A stretch of 64,000 nt of DNA from Deltaproteobacteria bacterium (GTDB taxonomy: Bacteria > Bdellovibrionota > FAC87 > UBA2466): the NCBI GenBank assembly GCA_016196825.1, contig JACPWY010000058.1, positions 24,235 through 88,234 of the forward strand. The letters are read 5' to 3'. Numbering within the stretch: the first letter of the stretch is position 1; each line of letters begins with the position of its first letter. Shown piece after piece: positions 8,421 to 18,907 of the stretch. The notes under the pieces are model-generated. The model was not told the DNA's origin, did not search any database, and was given only the letters and a program-made list of their open reading frames with translations. Both the position numbers and the translations under genes were made by a program.

Positions 8421-9494
8421 ATGACCGCGCCTAGATATTTGAAGCACCTTATTGAACCGCGCATGACCTCGAGTGAGGCCATCAACCGCCTCATGTCGGA
8501 GCGACTCGGCATTCTCCTGGTCTGCGACCCCGGCAATCGCCTGCTGGGCGTCATCACGGACGGTGACGCTCGGCGCTCTGTGCTCGCGCACTTTGATCTC
8601 AATCGCCCCTCTTTGGAATTGGCCAACCGCACACCTGTCACCTCGCCCCCAGGTTTAAATGATGCCCAGGCCATCCACCGGATGAACACCGGTGCATCGT
8701 ACAAGGTCGAGTTCCTGCCCATCCTCGACGAACGTGGCTCGGTCATCGATCTTCTCTTCCTGCGAGAGCTCCTCGAATCCAGCCTCTCCCTGGAGAATGC
8801 GCTTCTGATGGCGGGTGGCTTTGGCCGTCGCCTGTATCCGAAGACCAAGCACACCCCCAAACCGATGCTCAAGATTGGCGGCATTCCGGCTGTGGAACGC
8901 ACCGTAAGAAAACTCACCGAGGCGGGGATCAAGAATATTTATATTTCGACCCATTTCCTTGGCGAGAAGATCAGAAAGCACTTCGGCGACGGCCGGTCTT
9001 TTGGCGTCAATGTCCAATATGTTGAGGAGGTTCGGCCACTGGGCACGGCCGGAGCGATTAGCCTCCTCCCCGAGCTTCAGGGGACACTCCTCATCATCAA
9101 TGCGGACGTACTCACCGACGTAAACTTTCGCGCCATGCTCGAGTTTCACAGAGAGCACCGGGCCGACATGACGGTGGCGGTGAGAAAATACGCGCGCCAA
9201 GTGCCCTATGGCGTCGTCAACTGCCGGGGTCACCTCATCGAGGGGATCGAAGAGAAACCCACGAGCAGCTTCTTCGTGAATGCTGGTGTCTATCTGATCG
9301 AGGCCGAGCCCCGAAAGCGAATTCCCAAAGATGCGCCGGTGAGCATGACCGATTTCATCGCCAACCTCATCCAGAGCAACCACCAACTCGTCGCCTTCCC
9401 GATCATCGAGTATTGGATCGATATCGGAGTGCCCGAGGATTACAAGATGGCGCACGAACACTACAGCGAGAAGAAGGTCGTCAACTTAGGCTGA
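8421..9494 (+). CDS. CBS-domain sugar-phosphate nucleotidyltransferase (PtmE type)
   Basis: A 357-residue cytoplasmic enzyme. Residues 1-120 form a CBS pair (SERLGILLVCD...RLLGVITDGDARR and a second half ending VIDLLFLREL). Residues 125-350 form an NTP-transferase domain with the signature ALLMAGGFGRRLYPKT and the metal-binding IINADVL. This order matches Campylobacter PtmE, which makes GDP-glucosamine at the start of the legionaminic acid route. That specific activity is inferred from architecture and from the LegC- and LegG-like genes nearby. Its 3' end overlaps the convergent aminotransferase gene by 14 bases. Confidence 0.8.
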   Translation: MTAPRYLKHLIEPRMTSSEAINRLMSERLGILLVCDPGNRLLGVITDGDARRSVLAHFDLNRPSLELANRTPVTSPPGLNDAQAIHRMNTGASYKVEFLPILDERGSVIDLLFLRELLESSLSLENALLMAGGFGRRLYPKTKHTPKPMLKIGGIPAVERTVRKLTEAGIKNIYISTHFLGEKIRKHFGDGRSFGVNVQYVEEVRPLGTAGAISLLPELQGTLLIINADVLTDVNFRAMLEFHREHRADMTVAVRKYARQVPYGVVNCRGHLIEGIEEKPTSSFFVNAGVYLIEAEPRKRIPKDAPVSMTDFIANLIQSNHQLVAFPIIEYWIDIGVPEDYKMAHEHYSEKKVVNLG

Positions 9495-10680
9495 CTCCCT
9501 CCCTCACCGCCTCAATCACCCTATCCTGCTGCGACTCAGTGAGATTCACGGAGCTCGGAAGACTCAAAGCTTGCGCTTGAATTTTCTCCGCCACTTCGCA
9601 AGAGAGTTTGAAAAGGGTCGCATAGGCCGGCGATCGGTGGAGCGGCTGCCAGAGGGGGCGCGTCTCAATCCCGCGACTCGCGAGATCCTGCCACAGTTCC
9701 CTGCGATCCACGCCGCACACGGAAGAATCGATGAGAATCGTGTAGAGCCAGAAGATGCTAAAGGCATCCGGGCTCTCCTGCATCAGGCCAATCCCCTTCA
9801 CGCCCTTGAGGCCCGCCGCATAGCGCTCCGCAATCCTTCGCTTGGCCTCAATGTAGCGAGGCAGGACCTCCATCTGAGCCACACCGAGCGCCGCCTGGAT
9901 ATTCGTCTGCCGATAGTTGTAGCCGACCTCGCCGTGAATATTCTCCACCTCATCATCCTTGGCCTGGGTCGTGAGGTAGCGCGCCCGCTTCGCAAGACTT
10001 TCATCATTCGTCAGCACCATTCCCCCGCCACCGCAGGTGATGATCTTGTTCCCATTGAAACTAAAGCACGAGGCCCTTCCGAGGCCGCCAACCTTCTTGC
10101 CCTTATAAAGAGCGCCGAGACTTTCGGCGGCATCTTCGATGAGCTGGATCTTGTATTCTTCGGCGAGCGCGCGAATCGGGTCGATGTCGACGGGGTGTCC
10201 CAAAATGTGGACGGGAAGGATCGCCGTCACTCGACGGCCGGTGATGCTGTTTGTGAGCACTCCGTTTTTCCAGAGGCACCCATTCACAATAAAATCTTTC
10301 ACCTTATCCGAATCCATCTGCCAATATTTCGCCTCGATGTCGACGAACACCGGCCAGGCGCCGGTGTATCGAATGGCATTGGCCGAGGCGATGAAGGTGA
10401 GCGAGGAAACGATCACCTCTTCATCTGGTCCCACCCCGGCTGCCAAAAGTGCCGCGTGAATTGCCGAGGTTCCGTTGCTCGTCGCCACGCCGAATTTTAC
10501 GCCGACATAGTCGGCCACGGACTTTTCGAACCGGTTCACGAACTGACCACTTGAGGAGACCCAGGCCGTGTCGAGGCACTCCTTCACATAGGTCCACGCG
10601 GTCCGATTAACGCAGGGCGTGGAGAGCGGAACGAAGTCCTCCACAGCAATAATTTTTCGGGCTGGTTGTTGGGGGGGCAT
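9481..10680 (-). CDS. legC: LegC-type PLP-dependent sugar aminotransferase
   Basis: A 399-residue DegT/DnrJ/EryC1 aminotransferase. LegC-like features are the N-terminal YVKECLDTAWVSSSGQFV, KFGVATSNGTSAIHAALLAA, the sentence-like IPVHILGHPVDIDPI and the PLP lysine in CFSFNGNKIITCGGGG. LegC aminates C4 of a UDP-4-keto-6-deoxy-GlcNAc intermediate during legionaminic acid synthesis. The insertion around residues 125-150 (KVKDFIVNGCLWKNGVLTNS), with no counterpart in shorter ArnB-like enzymes, supports the LegC subgroup. It is the lone minus-strand sugar gene here. Other pathway genes (legB, legH, legI, legF) are not in the window. Confidence 0.8.
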   Translation of the reverse strand: MPPQQPARKIIAVEDFVPLSTPCVNRTAWTYVKECLDTAWVSSSGQFVNRFEKSVADYVGVKFGVATSNGTSAIHAALLAAGVGPDEEVIVSSLTFIASANAIRYTGAWPVFVDIEAKYWQMDSDKVKDFIVNGCLWKNGVLTNSITGRRVTAILPVHILGHPVDIDPIRALAEEYKIQLIEDAAESLGALYKGKKVGGLGRASCFSFNGNKIITCGGGGMVLTNDESLAKRARYLTTQAKDDEVENIHGEVGYNYRQTNIQAALGVAQMEVLPRYIEAKRRIAERYAAGLKGVKGIGLMQESPDAFSIFWLYTILIDSSVCGVDRRELWQDLASRGIETRPLWQPLHRSPAYATLFKLSCEVAEKIQAQALSLPSSVNLTESQQDRVIEAVREGVSLS

Positions 10681-10783
10681 CTTTTCATTTTAGCGGTTCC
10701 CGGGAAGGGAATGTGGTGACGTCGCATCATTGAGTGAGGGATCTCTTATTTCATCACACCTGGCCCCTGTCACAATTTAACTA

Positions 10784-10789
10784 TATAAT
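10784..10789 (+). promoter_or_regulatory. TATAAT -10 element giving a probable leaderless transcript
   Basis: TATAAT lies seven bases before the ATG at 10797, so initiation at the usual distance would start on the A of that ATG. No Shine-Dalgarno sequence precedes the ATG. The -35 is weak (TGGCCC at 17 bp spacing). Confidence 0.45.
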
Positions 10790-10796
10790 GTTATTT

Positions 10797-11963
10797 ATGA
10801 GCATAAGTAACAACTCATATTACGATAGAGAACTCGACCTTTCGCGATTCAAAACCTCCTGCTTCATCCTCGGCCCCAGAATGACCGGGAAAACCTCCTT
10901 GCTCAAGAATATCCGCTCTCAATACAATCTGAATTTGCTCATCCCTGAGAATGAATTGAAATACGGGAAAGATCCCAAGCAATTCTGGCAAGAGATCGCG
11001 GTTCTCAAGCCAGGCGATACCGCGATCGTGGATGAGATTCAGCGGGTTCCAGCCCTTTTGGACTATGTTCAAATGGGCATTGAGGATAAAAAAATACGCT
11101 TCCTTCTATCTGGGTCCAGTGCAAGGAAGCTGAAAAGAGGGCACGCGAACCTTTTGGGGGGCAGGGCTCTTGACTTGAAACTCCATCCCCTGACCCGAAA
11201 GGAACTGGGAAGCCATTTTTCCATTCAAGTGGCATGTTCGCTCGGAACTCTGCCAAAAGTTGTCTCTCTTATCGATGAGGGCAACGTTGACGAAGCCAAA
11301 TTGGTCTTGAGGAGCTACTTAACAACATACATAAAAGAAGAAATCCAGGCGGAAGCTTTGGTGCGACAACTGGATGCTTTCCAAAGGTTCTTGGATGTCG
11401 CTGGTCAGTCGCACGCACAGATGATCGAGTTTGATAATATAGCGCGCGAATGTCAGGTGCCCTCCAGCACGGTAAAGCAATATTACCAAATCCTGGAAGA
11501 CACTCTAATGGGCTTTTTCCTCTGGCCCTGGAATCGGAGTGAGAGAAAAAAAGCTCGACCAAAGTTCTATTTTTTCGATTGCGGAGTGGTGCGTGCCATA
11601 CAGGAAAAGGTCACTTCTCGTCCGGGCAGTGACGAGTTGGGTTTTCTATTCGAGAGTTGGTTCATCAACGAAATGCTCAGTATCAGGGACTACGGTTTCA
11701 AAGAAGAGCGGTTTTCGTTGTGGCGAGAAGGAAAATGGGAAGTGGATTTGATCGTGGAGAGGGGAAAACAAATGTGCTTGGCAGTCGAATGCAAATCGGG
11801 AAAACAATTAGGAAATATCCACTCCATCAGGGCGTTCAAAGAACGGTTTCCGAAGGTTCGAGTGTTGATCGCAAGCTTGCAAGACGAAAGAAAATCGAAA
11901 GTGGAAAACGGCATTGAAATTTGGCCCTACGGCGACGTTCTGGATTTCTATCGGGGTCTGTAG
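10797..11963 (+). CDS. AAA ATPase with DUF4143 domain (second copy, divergent)
   Basis: A 388-residue protein. Starts at GTG 10734 and ATG 10788 are also in frame; ATG 10797 is preferred because it gives MSISNNSYYDRELDL and fits the -10 element just upstream. Walker A is LGPRMTGKTSLL and Walker B is DTAIVDEIQRV. SGSSARKLKRGHANLLGGR follows, and the C-terminal nuclease-like end has WREGKWEVDLIV and LAVECKSGKQ. The C-terminal nuclease-like motif and overall plan match the copy at 5181, but sequence identity is low, so the two were probably acquired separately rather than by a local duplication. Function is unknown. Confidence 0.78.
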   Translation: MSISNNSYYDRELDLSRFKTSCFILGPRMTGKTSLLKNIRSQYNLNLLIPENELKYGKDPKQFWQEIAVLKPGDTAIVDEIQRVPALLDYVQMGIEDKKIRFLLSGSSARKLKRGHANLLGGRALDLKLHPLTRKELGSHFSIQVACSLGTLPKVVSLIDEGNVDEAKLVLRSYLTTYIKEEIQAEALVRQLDAFQRFLDVAGQSHAQMIEFDNIARECQVPSSTVKQYYQILEDTLMGFFLWPWNRSERKKARPKFYFFDCGVVRAIQEKVTSRPGSDELGFLFESWFINEMLSIRDYGFKEERFSLWREGKWEVDLIVERGKQMCLAVECKSGKQLGNIHSIRAFKERFPKVRVLIASLQDERKSKVENGIEIWPYGDVLDFYRGL

Positions 11964-11982
11964 TCTGACAATCCCGCCGCCA

Positions 11983-13542
11983 CTACATGAGCGGTGACTG
12001 GGTCGAAGTTGACTCGTGGAAGGTGTGTGTGAGCCCAGGTGAGAGCGCATGGCCCGCGGGCGCCGGAAGCGTGAAGAAGAATGAAGCGCCCTTCCCCAGT
12101 TCGCCTTGCGCCCAGATGCGGCCGCCCTGGCGTTCGATGACACGTTTGCAGATGCAAAGACCAATTCCGGTGCCGGGGTATTTGGAGCTATTGTGAAGGC
12201 GCTTGAAAACCTGGAAAATCTTTTCCGCATACTCCATCTTGAATCCAATGCCGTTGTCGCGGAGTTCAAAGACAAAGTCCGCTCCGTCGGGGTGGGCCGC
12301 GATGGTGATTTCGGGCTCTGCCTTCCCCCGAAACTTAATGGAGTTGGAAATGAGATTCTGAAACACCTGCACCAAAAGAGCGTCATTCGCCCGGACAACG
12401 GGCAGATCCGTGTGGATGATGCGGGCGTTGTGAATAGCGATCATCTGGCGAAGATTCTTAAGCGCCTGGTTCAACGATTCCAGGGAATCGACGGAAGAGA
12501 CCGGGATCTCCTCGGCCCCCACGTGAGCATATTCGAGAAGGTCTTTAATCAGAAAAGACATGCGGGAGGCGCCATCGATGAGCCCCGTAATCATCTCATG
12601 GGTCTCGACGTCCATGTAGCCCTCGAGCTTTTCTTTGAGCAAAAATGCGAAGCTACTCATCGTCCTGAGCGGTTCCTGGAGATCGTGCGAGCAGATATGG
12701 GCAAACTGCTCTAGCTCGGTATTCGAGCGTTCGAGCTCCGAACGAATCTTTCTCTCCCGCTCGGCCTCCTTTCGCGGGGAGATGTCGCGCGACACCGCGA
12801 TCACTCCGATTCTCTCCCCGTTCTGAACCAAAAGCTGGGCGGAAGTCTCCATGGTGAGAATCCCCCCTGCCATATTCATGATCCGCGTTTCAAAGAGCGC
12901 ATTCTTCCCAGTCAGCGTCGAAGCCAGCTGCTCGTGCGCGAGATTCAGATCATCGGGGTGGACGAGACCATCGAAGGGCTTTCCAATCCAATCCTCACGA
13001 TGCCACCCGGTCACCTGCTCAAACGCGGGGCTGAGAGAAAGGATGATTCCGTCCTGCGAGACAGTCGAGATGATATCGCGGGCGGTCTCGATGATAACTC
13101 GATTCTTCTCCTCGGCGGCCTGGAGCCTCTCAGCCTGAAGCTTTAGCGCGAGATTCTTGCGAAAGAGCTCGACGAAAACATTGACCTTGGAGCGAAGAAT
13201 CAGCGGATCGAAGGGCTTAGAGAGATAATCGACGGCGCCGACATCATAGCCCTTACAGATGAAGTAAGGATCCTTGTTGATCGCAGTGACGAAGATGATC
13301 GGGATGGTGCGCGATTTCTCCCGAGTCTTGATGAGGGAGGCCGTTTCAAACCCGTCCATCTCCGGCATCTGCACGTCGAGAATGATGACAGCGAATTCCC
13401 AGTCGAGAAGCGCCGAGAGCGCCTCTCGCCCCGAGCCAGCCTTGATCAGGTTATACTCGGGGTTCGAAAGCACCGCCTCCAACGTCACAAGACCGTCGGG
13501 CCTGTCATCAACAAGGAGAATGTTCACCTTCTCCGGGGGCAT
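11983..13542 (-). CDS. REC-PAS-histidine kinase (phytochrome-type kinase core)
   Basis: A 519-residue soluble protein. An N-terminal receiver (ILLVDDRPDG, phosphoacceptor Asp in VIILDVQMPEMDG, conserved Lys in LSKPFD) is followed by a coiled linker and a PAS domain (VIIETARDIISTVSQDG). Next come a HisKA region with HICSHDLQEPLRTM and an ATPase domain (NLISNSIKF, LRDNGIGF, GTGIGLCICKRV). The receiver-first order suggests it takes phosphate or dimerisation cues from another kinase. The gene starts four bases after the stop of the HAMP-array kinase, so they are cotranscribed. The Ser/Thr-rich last 25 residues are not conserved. Output partner unknown. Confidence 0.88.
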   Translation of the reverse strand: MPPEKVNILLVDDRPDGLVTLEAVLSNPEYNLIKAGSGREALSALLDWEFAVIILDVQMPEMDGFETASLIKTREKSRTIPIIFVTAINKDPYFICKGYDVGAVDYLSKPFDPLILRSKVNVFVELFRKNLALKLQAERLQAAEEKNRVIIETARDIISTVSQDGIILSLSPAFEQVTGWHREDWIGKPFDGLVHPDDLNLAHEQLASTLTGKNALFETRIMNMAGGILTMETSAQLLVQNGERIGVIAVSRDISPRKEAERERKIRSELERSNTELEQFAHICSHDLQEPLRTMSSFAFLLKEKLEGYMDVETHEMITGLIDGASRMSFLIKDLLEYAHVGAEEIPVSSVDSLESLNQALKNLRQMIAIHNARIIHTDLPVVRANDALLVQVFQNLISNSIKFRGKAEPEITIAAHPDGADFVFELRDNGIGFKMEYAEKIFQVFKRLHNSSKYPGTGIGLCICKRVIERQGGRIWAQGELGKGASFFFTLPAPAGHALSPGLTHTFHESTSTQSPLM

Positions 13543-13546
13543 TCTC

Positions 13547-16500
13547 TCACACCTCGACTACCTTGTTCTTCTCTAGCCAGATGTACATCAACGACAGCAG
13601 CTTATCGGGATCCACGGGCTTAGTGATGTAATCGGACGCTCCAGCCGCAAGGCATTTTTCGCGATCCCCCTTCATGGCCTTTGCCGTGAGCGAGATGATC
13701 GGGAGCTTCTGAAACATCTTGTTGTTTCTTATGACCCTCGTGGCCTCGATGCCGTCCATCTCAGGCATCATGGTGTCCATGAGGATGATATCGATGTCCG
13801 GTTTCTGCTCGAGTAATTTCACGCCAATTCGGCCGTTCTCGGCGTAGTTGACCTTCATACCGTGCGATTCGAGCACGCTTGTGATTGCGAAGATATTGCG
13901 AACATCGTCATCCACGATGAGAACTTGCTTGCCGGTGAAATCGGCAGTTTTTGGCAGATCGGGTACGGCGACCGGCGGCTCTGACAGCTGTTCCTGCGGA
14001 CCCACATCTCCGGTGTAGCGTTCCGGAATGTAGAGCGTGAAGGTGCTGCCATGACCGGGTGAGCTTTCCACCTCGATGACACCCCCCAGTAGGCGGGCAA
14101 TCTCACGGCTGATCGTGAGCCCCAGTCCCGTGCCGCCATACTTGCGGTTCGTTGTGCCATCAGCCTGTTGGAACGCCTCAAAGATGAGCTTTTGCTTTTC
14201 CTTGGGAATGCCGATGCCGGTGTCGGTGACGGTGAACGCCAGAATCGCGTTGCCGAGAGCACCTCCCGCGGAAAGCCTGTGATCTTTGGCCGCCCTGCCT
14301 ATCCGCATGGATACGGTCCCCTTCTCCGTGAACTTGAATGCGTTGGAGAGGAGATTTTTCAAGATCTGTTGCAACCGATTCGAGTCGGTGTAGACCTTTT
14401 GCGGAATGCCCGGATCCGTTTCGACGGTGAAGCCAAGACCCTTATGCTCGGCCACCGGCCGGAAGGTCTGCTCAAGGTAACTTTGCACATCCGGAATCGC
14501 AATCTCCTTGGGATCGATCGGCATCTTGCCGGCTTCGACCTTGGAGAGATCGAGGATCTCGTTGATGAGCGACAGGAGATCGCAACCGGCCGAGTAGACC
14601 GTGGACGCGAACTTCACCTGGTCGGGCGAGAGGTTTTTGTCCTTATTATCAGCCAGCATCTTCGACAGAATCAGGAGGCTGTTGAGCGGAGTCCTGAGCT
14701 CATGCGACATGTTGGCCAGGAACTCCGATTTGTACTTCGAAATGAGCGAGAGCTGTTCCGCCTTTTCCTCCAGCGATTGGCTCGCGAGCTCCACCTCTTG
14801 GTTCTTGACCTCGAGGAGTTTCGCCTTTTCCTCGAGCTCTTTCGCCTGGGCTTCCAGTTCGGCGTTGGACCGTTTGAGCTCTTGGAGGAGCTCTTCCGTG
14901 CGCATCGAGCTTGCGATCATGTTCAAGATCACGCCGATGCTGTCCATGAGCTGATCGAGGAAGTTCAGATAGTTCGGCGTAAAAATCTCAAACGAAGCGA
15001 GCTCAATGATGGCCTTGAGCTCACCTTCGAAGAGAACCGGGAGTACGACGATATTAGCCGGCTTGGACTCGCCGAGGCTTGAGGCGACCGCGAGGTAATC
15101 GTTGGGCACCTTCGTGAGAAGAATTCGTTTTTTCTCAAAGGCGCATTGTCCGACCAAGCCCTCTTTCAGGTGGTACTTATTGAGGACATTCTTGCGATCC
15201 GTGTAGGCATAGCTCGCGATGAGACTGAGCGTGGTCTCCTTGCTTTCCTGCTCGGACAGAAAGAACGCACCCTGTTGCGCGTCCACGAGAGGAGTCAGTT
15301 CCGACATGATGAGTTGAGCCACGGCGGTGAGGCTCCTCTGGCCCTGCATCATCTCGGTGAATTTGGCGAGGTTGGTCTTTAACCAATCCTGCTCGTTGTT
15401 CTTCTCAGTGGTCTCCTTCAGATTGGTGATCATCTGGTTGATGTTATTCTTAAGAGCCGCCACCTCGCCTTCGGCTTCTACCGTAATCGATCGGGTGAGG
15501 TCGCCCTTCGTCACTGCGGTGGAGACTTCCGCGATCGCTCGCACCTGAGAGGTGAGGTTACCGGCGAGCTGGTTCACGTTGTCGGTCAAGTCCTTCCAGG
15601 TACCGGCGGCGCCTGGCACCTTCGCCTGGCCACCCAGCTTGCCTTCGATTCCCACTTCGCGGGCCACACTGGTCACCTGGTCGGCGAAGGTGCGGAGCGT
15701 GTCGGTCATGCTGTTAATCGTGTCGGCCAGGGCCGCCACTTCGCCCTTGGCTTCAAGGACGAATTTCTGATTGAGGTCGCCTTTGGCGACCGCGGTCACG
15801 ACTTTCACGATGCCTCGCACCTGGGTCGTGAGGTTAGAGGCCATGAAGTTTACGTTGTCGGTCAAGTCCTTCCACGTGCCGGATACACCGGGCACGCGGG
15901 CCTGAGCGCCCAGCTTTCCTTCGCTGCCCACTTCGCGAGCAACTGTAGTCACCTGGTCGGCGAAGGTTCGGAGCGTATCGGTCATGCTGTTGATCGTGTC
16001 GGCCAGGGCCGCCACTTCGCCCTTGGCTTCGAGCACGAACCTCTGGTTCAGGTCGCCGTTCGCAACGGCGGTCACCACCTTCACGATGCCTCGCACCTGC
16101 TTGGTGAGGTTGGAGGCCATGAAGTTCACGTTGTCGGTCAAATCCTTCCACGTGCCGCTCACGCCCTTCACATCCGCCTGGCCGCCCAGCTTTCCTTCCG
16201 TACCCACCTCTTTCGCTACTCGGGTTACCTCAGCGGCGAAGCTATTGAGCTGATCCACCATCACGTTAATCGTGTTTTTGAGCTCGAGGATCTCGCCCTT
16301 AGCGTCCACCGTGATTTTCTGCGACAGATCGCCTTTGGCAACGGAAGTCGTCACCTTCGCGATGTTTCGCACCTGGGCGGTGAGGTTACCGGCGAGCTGG
16401 TTCACGTTATCGGTCAAGTCCTTCCACGTGCCGCTCACGCCCTTCACATCCGCCTGGCCGCCCAGTTTTCCTTCCGTGCCCACCTCTTTCGCTACGCGGG

Positions 16501-18877
16501 TCACCTCCGAAGCAAACGACGAGAGCTGATCCACCATCACGTTAATCGTGTTTTTGAGCTCAAAGATCTCGCCCTTCGCGTCCACCGTGATTTTCTGTGA
16601 TAGGTCGCCCTTTGCTACGGCGGTCGTCACCTTCGCGATGTTTCGCACCTGAGCGGTGAGGTTACCGGCGAGCTGGTTCACGTTATCGGTCAAGTCCTTC
16701 CACGTGCCGCTCACGCCCTTCACATCCGCCTGGCCGCCCAGCTTTCCCTCGCTGCCCACCTCTTTCGCGACTCGAGTCACTTCGGCCGCGAAGCTGTTGA
16801 GCTGATCCACCATTACGTTGATCGTGTTTTTGAGCTCGAAGATCTCGCCCTTGGCGTCCACCGTGATTTTCTGTGACAGATCGCCCTTTGCTACCGCGGT
16901 CGTCACCTTTGCGATGTTTCGCACCTGAGCGGTGAGGTTACCGGCGAGCTGGTTCACGTTATCGGTCAAGTCCTTCCACGTGCCGCTCACGCCCTTCACA
17001 TCCGCCTGGCCGCCCAGCTTTCCTTCCGTGCCCACCTCTTTCGCTACGCGAGTCACTTCCGAGGCGAATGACGAGAGCTGATCCACCATCTTGTTGATCA
17101 CCTCTTTGATCTGGAGGATCTCGCCCTTCGCATCCACCGTGATTTTCTGACCGAGGTCGCCGTTCGCGATCGCGGTGCTCACCTTAGACACGTCTCGGAG
17201 CTGAACCGTGAGGTTCGAGGCCATCGCGTTCACGTTGTCGGTCAAATCCTTCCACGTGCCGCTCACGCCCTTCACATCCGCCTGACCACCCAGCTTTCCT
17301 TCGGTGCCCACTTCCTTCGCGACGCGAGTCACTTCCGCCGCGAACGATCGCAGCGTGTCCACCATCGTGTTGATCGTGTCTTTGAGCTCGAGGATCTCGC
17401 CCTTCACGTCCACCGTGATTTTCTGCGAAAGGTCGCCGTTGGCGACAGCGGTCGTCACCTTCGCGATGTTTCGCACCTGAGCGGTGAGGTTGTTGGCCAA
17501 CCCGTTCACATTGTCGGTCAAATCCTTCCACGTGCCGCTCACGCCCTTCACGTCCGCCTGGCCACCCAGCTTTCCTTCGGTGCCCACTTCCTTCGCGACG
17601 CGAGTCACTTCAGCCGCAAACGATCGCAGCTGATCCACCATCACGTTGATCGTGTTTTTGAGCTCGAGGATCTCGCCTCGCGCATCCACCGTGATTTTCT
17701 GCGAAAGGTCGCCATTGGCGACAGCGGTCGTCACCTTCGCGATGTTTCGCACCTGGGCGGTCAAGTTACCGGCCAGACCGTTCACGTTGTCGGTCAAATC
17801 CTTCCATGTACCGCTCACGCCCTTCACATCCGCCTGACCGCCCAACCGGCCTTCAGTTCCTACTTCCTTCGCCACACGGGTCACTTCCGCAGCGAACGAG
17901 GAGAGCTGATCCACCATGACGTTAATCGTGTTTTTGAGCTCGTAAACTTCGCCCTTCGCGTCCACGGTGATTTTCTGCGACAAGTCGCCCTTCGCTACGG
18001 CCGTCGTCACCTTCGCGATGTTTCGCACCTGGTCGGTGAGGTTACCGGCCAAGCTGTTCACGTTATCGGTCAGATCTCGCCAGATACCGGAGGCTCCCTT
18101 CACGTCCGCCTGACCGCCCAATTTTCCTTCCGTTCCCACTTCTTTCGCAACACGAGTCACTTCAGAGGCGAATGAGTTGAGCTGATCCACCATCGCGTTC
18201 ACAGTGGTGCCGATTCGGAAGAATTCGCCCTTCACCGCGCGGCCGTCGATCTCAAGTGACATTTTCTGCGACAAGTCGCCTTTGGCTACGGAGGTGATCA
18301 CGCGCGCCACTTCGTTGGTCGGCTGCACCAGGTCGCCGATCAGTGAGTTCACCGATTCCACCGACACCGCCCATGCACCCTTCACCGAGCCCATCGAGGC
18401 TCGCTCGGTCATCTTTCCTTCCTGACCCACGGTCTTACTCACCCGGACAAATTCGTTGGCCAAGTTTTCATTGAGCTCGATGATGTCGTTCATTACCTCC
18501 GCGATATCGGAGATGAGACCTTCACCGGCAATGGGCAGACGCACCGTAAAATCGCCTCGGCGCACCGATTTGACGGTCTGCAAAAGATTCCTCAGTTGGT
18601 CCTGAAACGAGCGATTCGGCGCGGTCACGGGCGTGGTCGCACTTGTCACAGGCGCCACGGCGGTGTCAGTGGCCGCGGGCAGCGGTGCACCGGGTGGCGC
18701 CGCTTGGGCCTGCGGTCGGCCATTGCCCCCCTTTTTTTTGGAACCGGCTCTGCTCGGAACCGGCGCGGACGAGTGGGTTGGTGTTTCTTGGGTCTTCATA
18801 GTGCACCTGCCGCAGTTTGCATCAGTGTCATCAGTTTTAGTGACAGAGCTGTTGCAACTTTCAGCAACAGACGCCAT
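13547..18877 (-). CDS. giant cytoplasmic HAMP-array hybrid histidine kinase
   Basis: A 1776-residue hybrid kinase with no membrane segment. Residues 28-95 are a Pro/Ala/Lys-rich linker. Two divergent HAMP units (about 95-261) precede ten units containing DLTDNVN, of which nine are exactly 92 residues. A GAF domain (about 1180-1320), a coiled coil (1325-1380), HisKA with H1392 in [11 protein letters not shown], a HATPase domain ([29 protein letters not shown]) and a C-terminal receiver ([13 protein letters not shown]) follow. The design matches group III kinases such as fungal Nik1/Os-1, where HAMP repeats sense osmotic or wall stress. ATG 18799 (M27, preceded by GGCAGGTG) is an alternative start. 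It lies 30 bases after the MASE1 kinase gene. Confidence 0.93.
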   Translation of the reverse strand: MASVAESCNSSVTKTDDTDANCGRCTMKTQETPTHSSAPVPSRAGSKKKGGNGRPQAQAAPPGAPLPAATDTAVAPVTSATTPVTAPNRSFQDQLRNLLQTVKSVRRGDFTVRLPIAGEGLISDIAEVMNDIIELNENLANEFVRVSKTVGQEGKMTERASMGSVKGAWAVSVESVNSLIGDLVQPTNEVARVITSVAKGDLSQKMSLEIDGRAVKGEFFRIGTTVNAMVDQLNSFASEVTRVAKEVGTEGKLGGQADVKGASGIWRDLTDNVNSLAGNLTDQVRNIAKVTTAVAKGDLSQKITVDAKGEVYELKNTINVMVDQLSSFAAEVTRVAKEVGTEGRLGGQADVKGVSGTWKDLTDNVNGLAGNLTAQVRNIAKVTTAVANGDLSQKITVDARGEILELKNTINVMVDQLRSFAAEVTRVAKEVGTEGKLGGQADVKGVSGTWKDLTDNVNGLANNLTAQVRNIAKVTTAVANGDLSQKITVDVKGEILELKDTINTMVDTLRSFAAEVTRVAKEVGTEGKLGGQADVKGVSGTWKDLTDNVNAMASNLTVQLRDVSKVSTAIANGDLGQKITVDAKGEILQIKEVINKMVDQLSSFASEVTRVAKEVGTEGKLGGQADVKGVSGTWKDLTDNVNQLAGNLTAQVRNIAKVTTAVAKGDLSQKITVDAKGEIFELKNTINVMVDQLNSFAAEVTRVAKEVGSEGKLGGQADVKGVSGTWKDLTDNVNQLAGNLTAQVRNIAKVTTAVAKGDLSQKITVDAKGEIFELKNTINVMVDQLSSFASEVTRVAKEVGTEGKLGGQADVKGVSGTWKDLTDNVNQLAGNLTAQVRNIAKVTTSVAKGDLSQKITVDAKGEILELKNTINVMVDQLNSFAAEVTRVAKEVGTEGKLGGQADVKGVSGTWKDLTDNVNFMASNLTKQVRGIVKVVTAVANGDLNQRFVLEAKGEVAALADTINSMTDTLRTFADQVTTVAREVGSEGKLGAQARVPGVSGTWKDLTDNVNFMASNLTTQVRGIVKVVTAVAKGDLNQKFVLEAKGEVAALADTINSMTDTLRTFADQVTSVAREVGIEGKLGGQAKVPGAAGTWKDLTDNVNQLAGNLTSQVRAIAEVSTAVTKGDLTRSITVEAEGEVAALKNNINQMITNLKETTEKNNEQDWLKTNLAKFTEMMQGQRSLTAVAQLIMSELTPLVDAQQGAFFLSEQESKETTLSLIASYAYTDRKNVLNKYHLKEGLVGQCAFEKKRILLTKVPNDYLAVASSLGESKPANIVVLPVLFEGELKAIIELASFEIFTPNYLNFLDQLMDSIGVILNMIASSMRTEELLQELKRSNAELEAQAKELEEKAKLLEVKNQEVELASQSLEEKAEQLSLISKYKSEFLANMSHELRTPLNSLLILSKMLADNKDKNLSPDQVKFASTVYSAGCDLLSLINEILDLSKVEAGKMPIDPKEIAIPDVQSYLEQTFRPVAEHKGLGFTVETDPGIPQKVYTDSNRLQQILKNLLSNAFKFTEKGTVSMRIGRAAKDHRLSAGGALGNAILAFTVTDTGIGIPKEKQKLIFEAFQQADGTTNRKYGGTGLGLTISREIARLLGGVIEVESSPGHGSTFTLYIPERYTGDVGPQEQLSEPPVAVPDLPKTADFTGKQVLIVDDDVRNIFAITSVLESHGMKVNYAENGRIGVKLLEQKPDIDIILMDTMMPEMDGIEATRVIRNNKMFQKLPIISLTAKAMKGDREKCLAAGASDYITKPVDPDKLLSLMYIWLEKNKVVEV
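15611..18094 (-). repeat. nine tandem 276-bp HAMP-coding units
   Basis: Residues 262-1089 of the kinase are nine consecutive units of exactly 92 codons, each starting (A/V)SG(I/T)W(R/K)DLTDNVN and ending GGQADVKG or a variant. Units 5, 6 and 7 differ at only a few residues and share long identical DNA stretches, pointing to recent unequal recombination or gene conversion. Units 8 and 9 form a second subtype ([31 protein letters not shown]). A tenth, truncated unit follows. Confidence 0.9.
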
Positions 18878-18907
18878 TTGAACCTAATTGAGAGCGTTCG
18901 GAGAGAA

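Noticed and set aside
15611..18094. Regular 276-bp repeats as a possible CRISPR or satellite array
   Set aside because: The repeats are in frame, contiguous without spacers, and encode HAMP units of a kinase.
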